A DNA stretch of 41,467 nucleotides from JBGVSA01 sp047605765 (GTDB taxonomy: Bacteria; Pseudomonadota; Gammaproteobacteria; Burkholderiales; Rhodocyclaceae), in the NCBI GenBank assembly GCA_047605765.1, contig JASGFB010000029.1, positions 1 to 41,467 of the forward strand, read 5' to 3'. The translations under genes were made by a program, and so were the position numbers. The notes beneath the pieces are model-generated. The model made no database searches, was not told where the DNA came from, and worked only from the letters and a program-made list of their open reading frames with translations. Below, in pieces: positions 30,612 through 39,550 of this stretch; within the stretch, counting starts at the first letter, position 1, and the number at the start of each line of letters is the position of its first letter.

Positions 30612-32519
30612 ATGCCCCTGCTGACTCTTGAAAACGCTTCCCTGGCCTTTGGTGACGTGGCCCTGCTCGACCGTGCCGACCTGGTACTGGAGCCGGGCGA
30701 GAAGGTCGCCCTCATCGGGCGCAACGGTGCCGGCAAATCGAGCCTGCTCAAGGTGCTGGCCGGCGTGGCCCGGCTCGACGACGGCATCGTGTGGCGCCAG
30801 CCGGGGCTGCGCGTGGCCTACGTGGCGCAGGAACCCGATTTCGCGCTCGACCGCGACATCTTCGCCACCGTGGCCGATGGCATCGGCGACGCGGCGCGCC
30901 TGATCGGCGATTACCATCGCGCCGCCCAGGCCGTGGCGCAGGGCGACAACGCGGCACTGGCCACGCTCGAATCGCTGCAGCACCAACTGGAAGCCAACAA
31001 CGGCTGGGCGCTGCATCACAAGGTCGAAAACGTGCTGGCCCGCCTCAATCTGGATGGCGCCACGCCGGTCGCCGCACTGTCCGGTGGCGGCATCAAGCGC
31101 GTGGCCCTGGCGCGGGCACTGGTCGGCGAGCCCGATCTGCTGCTGCTGGACGAACCGACCAACCACCTGGACATCACCGCCATCGCCTGGCTGGAAGACC
31201 TGATCCGCGCCTTCCGCGGCAGCGTGGTCGTCATCACCCACGACCGCGCGTTCATGGACAACGTCGCCACGCGCATCTGCGAACTCGATCGCGGCCTGCT
31301 GGCCAGCTTTCCGGGCAGCTTCGCCTCCTACCAGACACGCAAGGCCGACATGCTGGCGATGGAAGCCAAAAGCAACGCCGAATTCGACAAATTCCTGGCA
31401 CAGGAAGAAGTGTGGATTCGCAAAGGGGTGGAAGCCCGGCGCACGCGTAACGAAGGGCGCGTCAAGCGGCTCGAAGACCTGCGCCGCCAGCGCGCGGCGC
31501 GGCGCGATCGCGTCGGCAACGTGGCCTTCCAGCTGGAACGCGGGGACACCTCCGGCCAGATGATCGCCGAGCTGCATGAGGTGGGAAAGTGCTTTGGCGA
31601 ACGGTGGGTGGTACGCGATTTTTCCACCCGCATCCTGCGCGGCGATCGTATCGGCCTGATCGGCCCCAACGGCGCCGGCAAGACCACCCTGCTCAAGCTG
31701 ATCCTCGGCGAACTGGAACCCGATGCCGGCAGCATTCGCCGCGGCACGCGCCAGCAAGTGGCCTATTTCGATCAGTTCCGTACCGCACTCGACCCCGAAG
31801 CCGTGCTCACCGACGTGATCAGCCCGGGCTCCGATTTTGTCGAGATCGGCGGCACGCGCAAGCACGTCATCGGCTACCTGGGCGACTTCCTGTTCTCGCC
31901 GCAGCGCGCGCGCTCGCCGGTCAAATCGCTGTCGGGCGGCGAACGCAACCGTCTGCTGCTGGCGCGCCTCTTCGCCAAGCCGGCCAACGTGCTGGTGCTC
32001 GACGAGCCGACCAACGACCTCGACATCGAAACGCTCGAACTGCTCGAATCGCTGCTGCAGGATTACAACGGCACGGTGTTCCTGGTCAGCCACGACCGGA
32101 CCTTCCTCGACAACGTGGTCACGCAGACCATCGCCTCTGAAGGCGACGGTCGCTGGGGCGAATATGCCGGCGGCTACGCCGACTGGGCACGCGTCAAAAA
32201 ACAGGAAGACGAACAGACCGCACGCGCGGCCGCCCCCAAGGAAGCCAGCCGGCCGGCCGAGTCCGAGCGCAAGGCGGCCAATCGCGCCACCAAGCTCAGC
32301 TTCAACGAAAAGCGCGAACTCGACCAACTGCCCGCCAAGATCTCGGCGCTGGAAGCCGAGCAGAACAGCATCCAGGCGCGCATGGCCGATCCGACGCTGT
32401 ACCGCGACGCGCCGCAAGAAGTCGCCGGCCTCAAGTCGCGCCTGGACGACATCGAGATGCAATTGCTCGAAATGCTCGAACGCTGGGAAGCGCTGGAACA
32501 GAAATCGCAGGCGAGCTGA
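30612..32519 (+). CDS. uup: ABC-F family ATPase Uup
   Basis: A 635-residue protein with two ABC ATPase domains on one chain and no membrane segment, as in the ABC-F family. The first domain has GRNGAGKSSLLKVL, signature ALSGGGIKRVALARAL and LLLDEPTNHLDI; the second has GPNGAGKTTLLKLI, SLSGGERNRLLLARL and LVLDEPTNDLDI. The C-terminal part (from about 540) is charged and helical (ELDQLPAKISALEAEQNSIQ), the coiled-coil DNA- or ribosome-binding tail typical of Uup. Uup influences transposon excision precision and ribosome function. ATG 30612 starts at the first strand of the domain; an ATG at 30555 adds an atypical leader. Confidence 0.95.
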   Translation: MPLLTLENASLAFGDVALLDRADLVLEPGEKVALIGRNGAGKSSLLKVLAGVARLDDGIVWRQPGLRVAYVAQEPDFALDRDIFATVADGIGDAARLIGDYHRAAQAVAQGDNAALATLESLQHQLEANNGWALHHKVENVLARLNLDGATPVAALSGGGIKRVALARALVGEPDLLLLDEPTNHLDITAIAWLEDLIRAFRGSVVVITHDRAFMDNVATRICELDRGLLASFPGSFASYQTRKADMLAMEAKSNAEFDKFLAQEEVWIRKGVEARRTRNEGRVKRLEDLRRQRAARRDRVGNVAFQLERGDTSGQMIAELHEVGKCFGERWVVRDFSTRILRGDRIGLIGPNGAGKTTLLKLILGELEPDAGSIRRGTRQQVAYFDQFRTALDPEAVLTDVISPGSDFVEIGGTRKHVIGYLGDFLFSPQRARSPVKSLSGGERNRLLLARLFAKPANVLVLDEPTNDLDIETLELLESLLQDYNGTVFLVSHDRTFLDNVVTQTIASEGDGRWGEYAGGYADWARVKKQEDEQTARAAAPKEASRPAESERKAANRATKLSFNEKRELDQLPAKISALEAEQNSIQARMADPTLYRDAPQEVAGLKSRLDDIEMQLLEMLERWEALEQKSQAS

Positions 32520-32565
32520 CACCGCCCGCTGCGCGGCGACCGGCGCAGGGACGTGAGGTTAAGCG

Positions 32566-32607
32566 TATAATCGGCCTCCGTCCCGGCGGTGCCTCCCAGG
32601 CACCGCC
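32566..32607 (+). promoter_or_regulatory. Possible promoter -10 and leader hairpin of the ABC exporter gene
   Basis: TATAAT at 32566-32571 is a perfect -10 hexamer, though I see no good -35 17 bases upstream. GGCGGTGCCT pairs perfectly with AGGCACCGCC around CCC at 32585-32607, inside what would be the leader, with no T-run after it. Confidence 0.45.
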
Positions 32608-32640
32608 CCTCATCAGGCCATTCGGCCGCCGGAACCAAAC

Positions 32641-34410
32641 ATGAAAACCGCCCCGAGCGACGAGAGTTTCTCGATTCGCGATCTGCCGCGCGCCATCTGG
32701 TACTTTCTGGGTGAAGAGCGCCACAAGTACCTGTTTTTCTGCGGCGTACTGCTGCTGGTCCTGATGTTCAACATGGTGCCGCCCTACTTCATCGGGCTGA
32801 TCGCCAATTTCCTCATCGATTACCTGACGCACGTCGGCGACAAACCCAGTGCCGCGCCGCTGTTCTGGTTCGTCGGCATGCTGGCCACCGCCAACGCCGT
32901 GGTCTCGCTGGTGCGCCTGTCGAGCAAGCGCATGCTCGGCCGCATGAGCCTCAACGCGCGCTACCGCGCCAAGGTGCAGGGCTTCGAGCGGCTGCTGGAT
33001 TTTTCACTCGCCTGGCACCAGCACGAATCCACCGGCAACAAGGCGCAGCGCATCATCACCGGCTCCGAAGCCATCCGCGAATGGACCAGCGACATCGTCA
33101 CGCAGGCATCCACCGCGCTGGTGGTGGTCATCGGTTCGCTCGGCGCCTGCCTGTATCTGAATCCGTGGTTCGGGTTCTTCTTTTTGTATTACCTGGGGAC
33201 GCTGTTCGGCATCGAGCGCTATTTCGATTACCGCATCTCGCGCCTGTCCGACCGCATCAACCACTCCATCGAAAACGCCAGCGGCAGCTTCGTCGAAAGC
33301 GCCGCCAACATCCTGGCCGTCAAGGCCATGGGCGCGGCCGGTGGCATGACCGGCAACGTGGCCCAGCGCGAAGAGCTGGCGCGCAAGCTGTCGTACGAAC
33401 GCCTGCGCCTGTCGAACACCAAGTGGATGTGCTATCAGATCCACAACAGCATGTGCTGGGCGGGCTACCTGCTGCTGATCGGCTACATGGTCATGCACGG
33501 CCATCTGGCGGCGGGCTTCTTCATTACCTACGCAGCATATTTCGACAAGCTGCGCGATGCCTCCACCGATTTCGCCGATCGCATCCAGACGATGATCGAG
33601 CGCAAATCCAACCTCGGCCGCATGATGCCGATCTTCTGGGCCAACCACAGCCTGCACAAAGGCGATCGCAAATTCCCCAGCGCCTGGTCGCGCATCCGCA
33701 TCGACCAGGCCATGTTCCGCTATGGCGACAAGCCGGCCATCGGCCCGCTGACGGTGGACATCGAGCGTGGGCAGATCGTGGGCGTGGCCGGCCATTCGGG
33801 CTCGGGCAAATCGACGCTCATCAAGTTGCTGCTGGGGCTCTATCACCTCGAAAGCGGCAGCATCAAGGTGGGCGACGAATCGGTGGCCGATATCCGCCAC
33901 GAAGACCTCACCGCCCACATCGCGGTCGTGCTGCAAGAAACCGAACTGTTCAACTTCTCGCTGCGCGAAAACCTCACGATGATGCGTGACGTACCGGCCG
34001 AAACGCTCGAACGCGCCTGCCACATCGCCTGCCTGCAAGACCTCATCGCGCGCCTGCCCGAAGGGCTCGACACGGTGGTGGGCGAACGCGGCTATTCGCT
34101 CTCGGGCGGCGAGCGCCAACGCGTCGGCATCGCACGCGCGGTATGCCGCAACGCGCCGATCCTGCTGCTCGACGAAGCGACCTCGGCGCTTGACTCCGCT
34201 ACCGAACAACGCGTCATGGATGGCCTGTTGCGCAACCGGCGCAACGACCAGACGATGATCATCGTCGCGCACCGCATCAGCACGCTCAAAGAAGCGGACA
34301 AGATCCTCGTCTTCGAGCGTGGGCACCTCGTCGAAGAAGGCAGCTTCCAGGCGCTGTCGCACGACGCCAGCACCCGCTTTGGCGGCATGTACGCCATCCA
34401 GCAAGCCTGA
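32641..34410 (+). CDS. ABC exporter, fused membrane and ATPase domains
   Basis: A 589-residue half-transporter that would work as a homodimer in the inner membrane. Six membrane spans lie in residues 30-290 (LFFCGVLLLVLMFNMVPPYF, TALVVVIGSLGACLYL, AGYLLLIGYMVMHGHLAAGF). The ATPase domain has GHSGSGKSTLIKLLLGL near 383, the Q-loop VVLQETELFNFSLRENL, signature YSLSGGERQRVGIARAV, Walker B ILLLDEATSALDS and the switch histidine IIVAHRIST. Type I exporters of this shape move lipids, drugs or peptides. Nothing here identifies the substrate, and no accessory gene is adjacent. It follows uup by 121 bases with a likely promoter of its own. Confidence 0.92.
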   Translation: MKTAPSDESFSIRDLPRAIWYFLGEERHKYLFFCGVLLLVLMFNMVPPYFIGLIANFLIDYLTHVGDKPSAAPLFWFVGMLATANAVVSLVRLSSKRMLGRMSLNARYRAKVQGFERLLDFSLAWHQHESTGNKAQRIITGSEAIREWTSDIVTQASTALVVVIGSLGACLYLNPWFGFFFLYYLGTLFGIERYFDYRISRLSDRINHSIENASGSFVESAANILAVKAMGAAGGMTGNVAQREELARKLSYERLRLSNTKWMCYQIHNSMCWAGYLLLIGYMVMHGHLAAGFFITYAAYFDKLRDASTDFADRIQTMIERKSNLGRMMPIFWANHSLHKGDRKFPSAWSRIRIDQAMFRYGDKPAIGPLTVDIERGQIVGVAGHSGSGKSTLIKLLLGLYHLESGSIKVGDESVADIRHEDLTAHIAVVLQETELFNFSLRENLTMMRDVPAETLERACHIACLQDLIARLPEGLDTVVGERGYSLSGGERQRVGIARAVCRNAPILLLDEATSALDSATEQRVMDGLLRNRRNDQTMIIVAHRISTLKEADKILVFERGHLVEEGSFQALSHDASTRFGGMYAIQQA

Positions 34411-34423
34411 ACGCCGCCGCCAT

Positions 34424-34464
34424 AAAAAACGCCCCGCATGCGGACTCCGCATGCGGGGCGTTTT
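34424..34464. terminator. Bidirectional terminator, 18-base perfect stem
   Basis: AAAACGCCCCGCATGCGG pairs perfectly with its complement around ACT, with A- and T-runs at the ends. It separates the exporter gene from the converging amino-acid transporter operon. Confidence 0.93.
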
Positions 34465-34476
34465 CGTATGTGCCGA

Positions 34477-35205
34477 TCAGGCCACTGCGCTGATGAAGCT
34501 GGCCAGCTCCGGCGTGCCCGGTGCCGCAAACAGTTCCTTCGGCGGGCCGCTTTCGTGCACGCGCCCTTCGTACATGAACACCAGCTTGTCGCCGACCTCG
34601 CGTGCAAAGCGCATCTCATGCGTGACCATGATGAGCGTCATGCCCTCGGCGGCGAGCTGCTTGACCACCGCTAGCACTTCGTTCACCAGCTCGGGGTCGA
34701 GGGCCGAGGTGATCTCATCGCACAGCATCACCTTGGGCTGCATCGCCAACGCCCGGGCAATCGCCACGCGTTGTTGCTGGCCGCCCGAGAGTTGATCGGG
34801 AAAGGCGTCGAACTTCATGCCGAGGCCGACCTTGTCGAGCATCTCGCGCGCCACGCGTTCGCATTGCTCGCGCGGCGTCTTCTTGACCACGTTGGGCGCC
34901 AGCATCACGTTCTGCCCCACCGTCAGGTGCGGAAACAGATTGAACTGCTGGAACACCATGCCGACCTTCTGACGCAATGCACGCAGATCGGTCTGCCCGG
35001 CATGCAGGCGCTCGCCATCGACTTCGACGAGCCCGTCGTCGAAGGTTTCCAGCCCGTTGATCGAACGCAGCAAGGTGCTCTTGCCCGAACCGCTGCGGCC
35101 GATGATGGCGACCACCTCGCCCTCCTCGATACGCAGGTCGATGCCCTTGAGCACGTGATTGCTGCCGAAGTGTTTGTGCAGACCGTCAATGCGCACGAAC
35201 GCCAT
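34477..35205 (-). CDS. Polar amino-acid ABC transporter ATP-binding protein, GlnQ-like
   Basis: A 242-residue ATPase, the last gene of the GntR-linked transporter operon. Motifs: Walker A IIGRSGSGKSTLLRSI near residue 36, Q-loop VGMVFQQFNLFPHLTV, signature QLSGGQQQRVAIARALAM, Walker B VMLCDEITSALDPE and switch VTHEMRFAREV. Size and the FQQFNLFPH form are typical of the GlnQ/HisP (PAAT) family. The ATG at 35205 follows AAGGAAG and overlaps the preceding permease gene by 20 bases. It would drive uptake with the two permeases and the binding protein upstream. The substrate may be a polar amino acid or a purine-related compound, given the urate genes next door. Confidence 0.92.
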   Translation of the reverse strand: MAFVRIDGLHKHFGSNHVLKGIDLRIEEGEVVAIIGRSGSGKSTLLRSINGLETFDDGLVEVDGERLHAGQTDLRALRQKVGMVFQQFNLFPHLTVGQNVMLAPNVVKKTPREQCERVAREMLDKVGLGMKFDAFPDQLSGGQQQRVAIARALAMQPKVMLCDEITSALDPELVNEVLAVVKQLAAEGMTLIMVTHEMRFAREVGDKLVFMYEGRVHESGPPKELFAAPGTPELASFISAVA

Positions 35206-35845
35206 GGAACTTCCTTTCCAGACTCGCCGCATACAGCGACAAGGGGTAACACAAAATGAAATAGCCGACCGCCACGCAGCCGTAGACGAGGAACGGCTGG
35301 TAGGTGGCATTGGCCAGCATCGACCCGGTCTTGGTCAGTTCGGCAAAGCCGATGATCGAGGTCACCGCCGTGCCCTTGACCACCTGCACCGAGAAACCCA
35401 CGGTTGGCGCGATGGCGATGCGCAGCGCCTGCGGCAGCACCACGTAGCGCATCTGCTGAAACCAGTCGAGCGCCAGGCTCGCCGAGGCCTCCCACTGGCC
35501 GCGCGGAATCGCCTCTACGCAGCCGCGCCAGATTTCCGCCAGATAGGCGCTGGTGAAAAGGGTCAGCCCGATGGCCGCCGCCAGCCAGGCCGGCACGTCC
35601 AGACCGAACAGCGCGATGCCGAAGAACACCAGGAACAGTTGCATGAGCAGCGGTGTGCCCTGGAACAGTTCGATGTACACCTTGGCCGCTGTGCGCAAGC
35701 GCGCAAACTTGCCGATGCGCGCGGCCAGCAGTGCAATGCCGACACAGCCGCCGAACGCGAAGGCCACCAGCGACAGCATGATCGTCCAGCCGGCGGCGAA
35801 GGCCAGGTTGCGCACGATGTCCCACAGCGAGAATTCCATCATCAT
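35186..35845 (-). CDS. Polar amino-acid ABC transporter permease (second of two)
   Basis: A 219-residue HisM/GlnP-type permease with about five membrane spans (NLAFAAGWTIMLSLVAFAFG, LMQLFLVFFGIALFG, LAAAIGLTLFTSAYLAEI). The PAAT-family conserved block ELFQGTPLLMQLFL is at about 58-71, and the ATPase-contact loop is VEAIPRGQWEASASLALDWF. The family signature AELTKTGSMLANATY lies near residue 168. It probably forms a heterodimer with the permease encoded just upstream; its start overlaps that stop by four bases. The ribosome site is GAGGAAAG. Confidence 0.92.
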   Translation of the reverse strand: MMMEFSLWDIVRNLAFAAGWTIMLSLVAFAFGGCVGIALLAARIGKFARLRTAAKVYIELFQGTPLLMQLFLVFFGIALFGLDVPAWLAAAIGLTLFTSAYLAEIWRGCVEAIPRGQWEASASLALDWFQQMRYVVLPQALRIAIAPTVGFSVQVVKGTAVTSIIGFAELTKTGSMLANATYQPFLVYGCVAVGYFILCYPLSLYAASLERKFHGVRAH

Positions 35846-36510
35846 GGCGCTTTCCTCATCACGTAGCGCTGGCCCAGCCGCAACAACAACTGCCGCACGA
35901 CGAGCGCCAGCAAGAAGTACATGATGGCGGCGACGATGTAGGTCTCGAAGGCGCGGAAGTTACGCGACTGGATGAAGTTGGCCGCGAAGGTCAGTTCTTC
36001 CGCCGCGATCTGCGAGCACACCGACGAGCCGAGCATCACGATCACCACCTGGCTGCACAGCGCCGGCCACACCTTCGACAAGGCGGGGCGCAGCACCACG
36101 TGGCGAAATATCTGTACGCGCGTCATGGCAAGTGAGGCGGCCGCCTCGATCTGCCCACGCGGCACCGCCTGGATGCCGGCGCGCACGATCTCGGTGGAAT
36201 ACGCCCCCAGGTTGACGACCATCGTGATGATGGCCGCCTGCCATTCGGTGAGCTTGATGCCCAGCGAGGGCAGCCCGAAGAAAATAAAGAACAACTGCAC
36301 CAGAAAAGGTGTGTTGCGTATGAGCTCCACGTACACACCGAAGATCTGCGCCAGCGGCTTGACGCGCCACGCGCGCGACACCGCCCCCACGATGCCCAGG
36401 CTCACGCCCAGTGTCGCCCCGACGGCGGTCAGGCCAAGCGTGGCCACGGCGCCCTTGAGCAACTGGTCGTGGTAGGACCACACCGAAATGAAATCGAACT
36501 GGTACGCCAT
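35842..36510 (-). CDS. Polar amino-acid ABC transporter permease (first of two)
   Basis: A 222-residue HisM/GlnP-type permease: spans near LKGAVATLGLTAVGATLGVS, VQLFFIFFGLPSLGI and TYIVAAIMYFLLALVVRQLL. The conserved block VELIRNTPFLVQLFF precedes the second span. The ATPase-contact loop is IQAVPRGQIEAAASLAMTRV, and SQIAAEELTFAANFI is the family's late signature. It is paired with a second permease that overlaps its stop. The binding-protein gene lies 62 bases upstream on the same strand. Confidence 0.92.
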   Translation of the reverse strand: MAYQFDFISVWSYHDQLLKGAVATLGLTAVGATLGVSLGIVGAVSRAWRVKPLAQIFGVYVELIRNTPFLVQLFFIFFGLPSLGIKLTEWQAAIITMVVNLGAYSTEIVRAGIQAVPRGQIEAAASLAMTRVQIFRHVVLRPALSKVWPALCSQVVIVMLGSSVCSQIAAEELTFAANFIQSRNFRAFETYIVAAIMYFLLALVVRQLLLRLGQRYVMRKAP

Positions 36511-36572
36511 GGCTGCCTATCGATCAGGTCAAAACGGGGCGCGCCAGGCACGCCCCCTACTCTGTGTTGCGC

Positions 36573-37358
36573 TTACAGATCCGCCGGCAGCGGGTTGTGC
36601 AGCCACTTCATGGCAATGGCGTTGAGCGAGCCGTTTTTCTTCGACTTGGCAATCACCTGATTCACCGCCGCGATGAGGGCCGTTTCGCCCTTGTTGGCGG
36701 CGACATAGCACGGCGAATTCTTGATCAGGAACTTGGTGTTGAGCGGACGCAGACGCGTGCGCTCATTGACCGCCGCCGCGACCACGTTGCCGGTGGCGGC
36801 CAACTGCACCTGGCCAGACAGGTAGGCCGAGATGGTGGCGTTGTTGTCTTCGAAGCGCTTGATGGTGGCGTTACTCGGCGCCACCTTGCTCAGCTCAAGG
36901 TCTTCCACCGAGCCACGCGTGACGCCGATGGTCTTGCCGGCCAGATCGGCCGGTGCGGTCGCCTTGATGTCTGCCGGGCCGAACACGCCGTTATAGAACG
37001 GGGCGTAGGCGTCGGAGAAATCGAGCACCTTCTCGCGGTCCGGATTCTTGCCCAGGCTGGAGATCACCAGATCAGCCTTGCCGGTGGTGATGTAGGGCAC
37101 GCGATTGGTGCTGGTCACTGCCACCAGTTCGAGCTTGACGCCCATTTCGCGGGCGATCAGCGCGGCCATGTCGATGTCGTAGCCCTGCGGCTTCATGTCG
37201 GTGCCGACCGTGCCGAAGGGCGGGAAATCCTGCGGCACGGCCACGCGCAGCACGCCGTTCTTCTTGACGGTGTCGAGCACGTCGGCGCGGGCGATGCCCG
37301 CGGTGAGGAGCGTGGCGGTCAGGGTGGCGGCGATGAGGCCGAACAGACGACGATTCAT
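36573..37358 (-). CDS. Extracellular solute-binding protein, family 3
   Basis: A 261-residue periplasmic binding protein with cleavable signal peptide (FGLIAATLTATLLTAGIARA). The family 3 fold shows GVLRVAVPQDFPPFGTVG, the domain-1 hinge block PQGYDIDMAALIAREMGVKL, the ligand-site arginine region YITTGKADLVISSLGKNPDR, and DFSDAYAPFYNGVF. It presents the substrate to the two permeases encoded downstream. The family 3 class mostly binds polar amino acids such as glutamate, arginine or cystine, but the pocket residues alone do not identify the ligand. The start follows AAGGAGC. The GntR gene ends 28 bases upstream, so regulator and transporter are probably one operon. Confidence 0.92.
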   Translation of the reverse strand: MNRRLFGLIAATLTATLLTAGIARADVLDTVKKNGVLRVAVPQDFPPFGTVGTDMKPQGYDIDMAALIAREMGVKLELVAVTSTNRVPYITTGKADLVISSLGKNPDREKVLDFSDAYAPFYNGVFGPADIKATAPADLAGKTIGVTRGSVEDLELSKVAPSNATIKRFEDNNATISAYLSGQVQLAATGNVVAAAVNERTRLRPLNTKFLIKNSPCYVAANKGETALIAAVNQVIAKSKKNGSLNAIAMKWLHNPLPADL

Positions 37359-37386
37359 GGTGATGCTCCTTTTCAAGCGCCCGTGG

Positions 37387-38061
37387 TCAGGGCAGTTCAA
37401 GCACGAGCCCGATGCGGGCGGCCGCCCGGGCAAGATGGGTTTGCATGGCCGCCTGCGCGCCTGCCGCGTCGCGCGCGGTGATGGCAGCCAGCACGGCGCG
37501 GTGTTCGTCGGCCGGCGCCCACACCCCCGCCGGATCGGCGAACGGCAGGCGCAGGCTGTGAGCGATGGGGGCTTCCAGCGCGCAGATGGCACTGGCCAGC
37601 AGTGCGTTGCCAGAGGCATCGGCCAAGGCAAGGTGGAAATCGAGATCGGCCTGCGAAGCGTCGACCAGATCGAGCGCGCGCAGGGCCGCTTCCATGCGCG
37701 CCTGGATGGCTCCCAGCGCTTCCATGACGTCCGCATTGGCGTGGCGTGCCGCGAGGGCAGCGGCGGCCGGCTCGACGATGCCGCGAAACTGGAAAGCGGC
37801 CCACGGGTCGGCCATCGGCGCCACACGCCGGCCATCGTTGGCGGCCAGCGTGCCGCCGGTGACGTAGACGCCGCGGCCGGGCTGGGCGTGCACCAGGCCG
37901 AGGGCTTCGAGCGTGGACACCGCCTCGCGCAGCGACGCGCGGCTGATGCCCAGCGACGCCGACAGCTCGCGCTGCGACGGCAGCGGCGCGCCCGGCGGGT
38001 AGGTACCCTCGTGGATATGTCGTTGCAGTGTCTGAGCGGCGAAATTCGAAAGCTTGGTCAT
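37387..38061 (-). CDS. GntR-family regulator, FadR/FCD type
   Basis: A 224-residue regulator. The N-terminal winged helix at about residues 3-70 (LQRHIHEGTYPPGAPLPSQR, ELSASLGISRASLREAVSTL) matches GntR, and the C-terminal helical FCD effector domain has the metal/ligand residues in DFHLALADASGNALL and DEHRAVLAAI. The site GGTCTGACCA just upstream of the start fits the operator of this subfamily, so it probably represses its own operon, which includes the amino-acid type transporter. It stands between that operon and puuD, so it may also respond to urate or its products, though this is inference. Confidence 0.92.
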   Translation of the reverse strand: MTKLSNFAAQTLQRHIHEGTYPPGAPLPSQRELSASLGISRASLREAVSTLEALGLVHAQPGRGVYVTGGTLAANDGRRVAPMADPWAAFQFRGIVEPAAAALAARHANADVMEALGAIQARMEAALRALDLVDASQADLDFHLALADASGNALLASAICALEAPIAHSLRLPFADPAGVWAPADEHRAVLAAITARDAAGAQAAMQTHLARAAARIGLVLELP

Positions 38062-38074
38062 GGCGTCTCGTTGC

Positions 38075-38084
38075 GGTCTGACCA
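38075..38084 (-). promoter_or_regulatory. FadR-type GntR operator upstream of the regulator gene
   Basis: On the minus strand TGGTCAGACC matches the TGGTCAGACCA form of FadR-subfamily operators except for the last base. It lies 14 bases before the regulator start, suiting autoregulation. Confidence 0.6.
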
Positions 38085-38193
38085 GTCAGGCCGCCTGGAG
38101 GCGCTCATGCAAAGGCAATGCCAGGATCGCGATCGACGCGCGCAGCGCCAGTGGTGGCGCGGCTTTCGGCGGAATGGGAGAGAACCGGATGCA

Positions 38194-38212
38194 GCCCCCG
38201 ATCAGCGGGGGC
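38194..38212 (-). terminator. Hairpin downstream of puuD, weak terminator
   Basis: GCCCCCG and CGGGGGC pair around five bases. No T-run follows on the minus strand, so termination may need Rho, or the hairpin may only protect the message end. Confidence 0.4.
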
Positions 38213-38308
38213 CGCTAACAGCAACGCACCGAGGCCGCGCGTGCATGCGCCGCATCGGTGCATCGACAGGACGCCCGCGCGGCTTGGCGCGCGCAACGGG
38301 TCAGGCGC

Positions 38309-39550
38309 TCAGGGCTTGGCGCCGCCCTGGAACCAGGCGGCGAGCTTGGCACGCTCGTCGTCGGTCATGGCGGTGACGTTGCCCAGCGGCATGGCCTTGA
38401 GCGTCACCACCTGGGCATACACCTTGGAAGCCTGGGCCGAGATGCGCTCGGGGGTATCGAGCATCACACCGGCCGGGGCCGACGGCATCATCGTCGGCTT
38501 GGCGGCATGGCAGGCCGTGCAGCGGGCATCGATGATGGGGCGGATATCGGCTACCGTCAGCGCAGCCACCGGCGCCATCGCCATGCCGGCGTGCGGGTCG
38601 CCCGCCGCGGCCGGCGCAGTGGCGACCGGCATCGGCGCCGGGCTGGGCGCCACCCAGATGAATACCAGCAACAGGATCGCCGCCCCCGCGATGGGGAATT
38701 CCAGCCGCAACTGGCCCTTGTGGTGCAGGTTGAAAAAGTGGCGGATCAGCACGGCCGCGATCATGATCAGCGACAGCACGGCCCACGCATGCGGATGCGA
38801 ATACGTGAAGGCGTAGTGGTTGCTGATCATGCAGAACAGCACCGGCAGCGTCAGGTAGTTGTTGTGCACGCTGCGCTGCTTGCCGCGCTTGCCGTCCTGC
38901 GCATTGGGCGCCTGGCCCTTCTTCATGGCATCGACCATGCTGCGTTGGCCGGGGATGATCCAGAAGAACACATTGGCCGCCATGGTGGTGCCGATCATGG
39001 CGCCGACGTGGATGAAGGCGGCACGCCCCGACAACAGATGCGTGAGCCCGTAGGTCACCGCCACCACGAACAGCCCGTAGACGACGGCGAACACCAGTTG
39101 GCTGCGCTGGATGAGCAGGCGCGCCAACACGTCGTAAATCACGTAGCCCAGCACCAGCGTGCCGATGCCGATCCACACCGCCGTCGACGACGAGATCGGC
39201 GACACGTTGGGATCGACCATGTAGATGCTGGCCTGGAAGTAATACAGGACCGTGATCAGCAGGAAGCCGGTGATGAAGGTGGAATACGCCTCCCACTTGA
39301 ACCAGTGCAGCTCCTCGGGCAGGTTCTTGGGCGCCACCGAGTATTTTTGCGGGTTGTAGAAGCCGCCGCCGTGCACGGCCCACAACTCGCCACCGACGCC
39401 TTTCTTCTGCAGTTCGGGATCGACCGGGGGTTTGAGGCTGTTGTCCAGCCAGATGAAGTAGAACGAGGCGCCGATCCACGCGATCCCCGTCACCAAGTGC
39501 AGCCAGCGCAACAGCAGACTGGCCAGTTCGATCAAGTACCCGGTATCCAT
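38309..39550 (-). CDS. puuD: Membrane urate hydroxylase PuuD (urate oxidase with cytochrome c tail)
   Basis: A 413-residue inner-membrane enzyme that oxidises urate to 5-hydroxyisourate and passes electrons to the respiratory chain rather than to free oxygen. Residues 1-290 hold about eight membrane spans, including LRWLHLVTGIAWIGASFYFI and ANVFFWIIPGQRSMVDAMKK. The C-terminal periplasmic domain carries a cytochrome c heme site CTACH at residues 344-348, followed by a helical c-type tail (DDERAKLAAWFQGG). These match the PuuD family. The ATG shares one base with the uraH stop (TGATG), so it is translated after uraH. A TTG one codon earlier is less likely. Confidence 0.94.
   Translation of the reverse strand: MDTGYLIELASLLLRWLHLVTGIAWIGASFYFIWLDNSLKPPVDPELQKKGVGGELWAVHGGGFYNPQKYSVAPKNLPEELHWFKWEAYSTFITGFLLITVLYYFQASIYMVDPNVSPISSSTAVWIGIGTLVLGYVIYDVLARLLIQRSQLVFAVVYGLFVVAVTYGLTHLLSGRAAFIHVGAMIGTTMAANVFFWIIPGQRSMVDAMKKGQAPNAQDGKRGKQRSVHNNYLTLPVLFCMISNHYAFTYSHPHAWAVLSLIMIAAVLIRHFFNLHHKGQLRLEFPIAGAAILLLVFIWVAPSPAPMPVATAPAAAGDPHAGMAMAPVAALTVADIRPIIDARCTACHAAKPTMMPSAPAGVMLDTPERISAQASKVYAQVVTLKAMPLGNVTAMTDDERAKLAAWFQGGAKP

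Noticed and set aside
30582..32522. Long minus-strand open frame opposite uup
   Set aside because: Shadow of a complete ABC-F gene; no start signal or domain.
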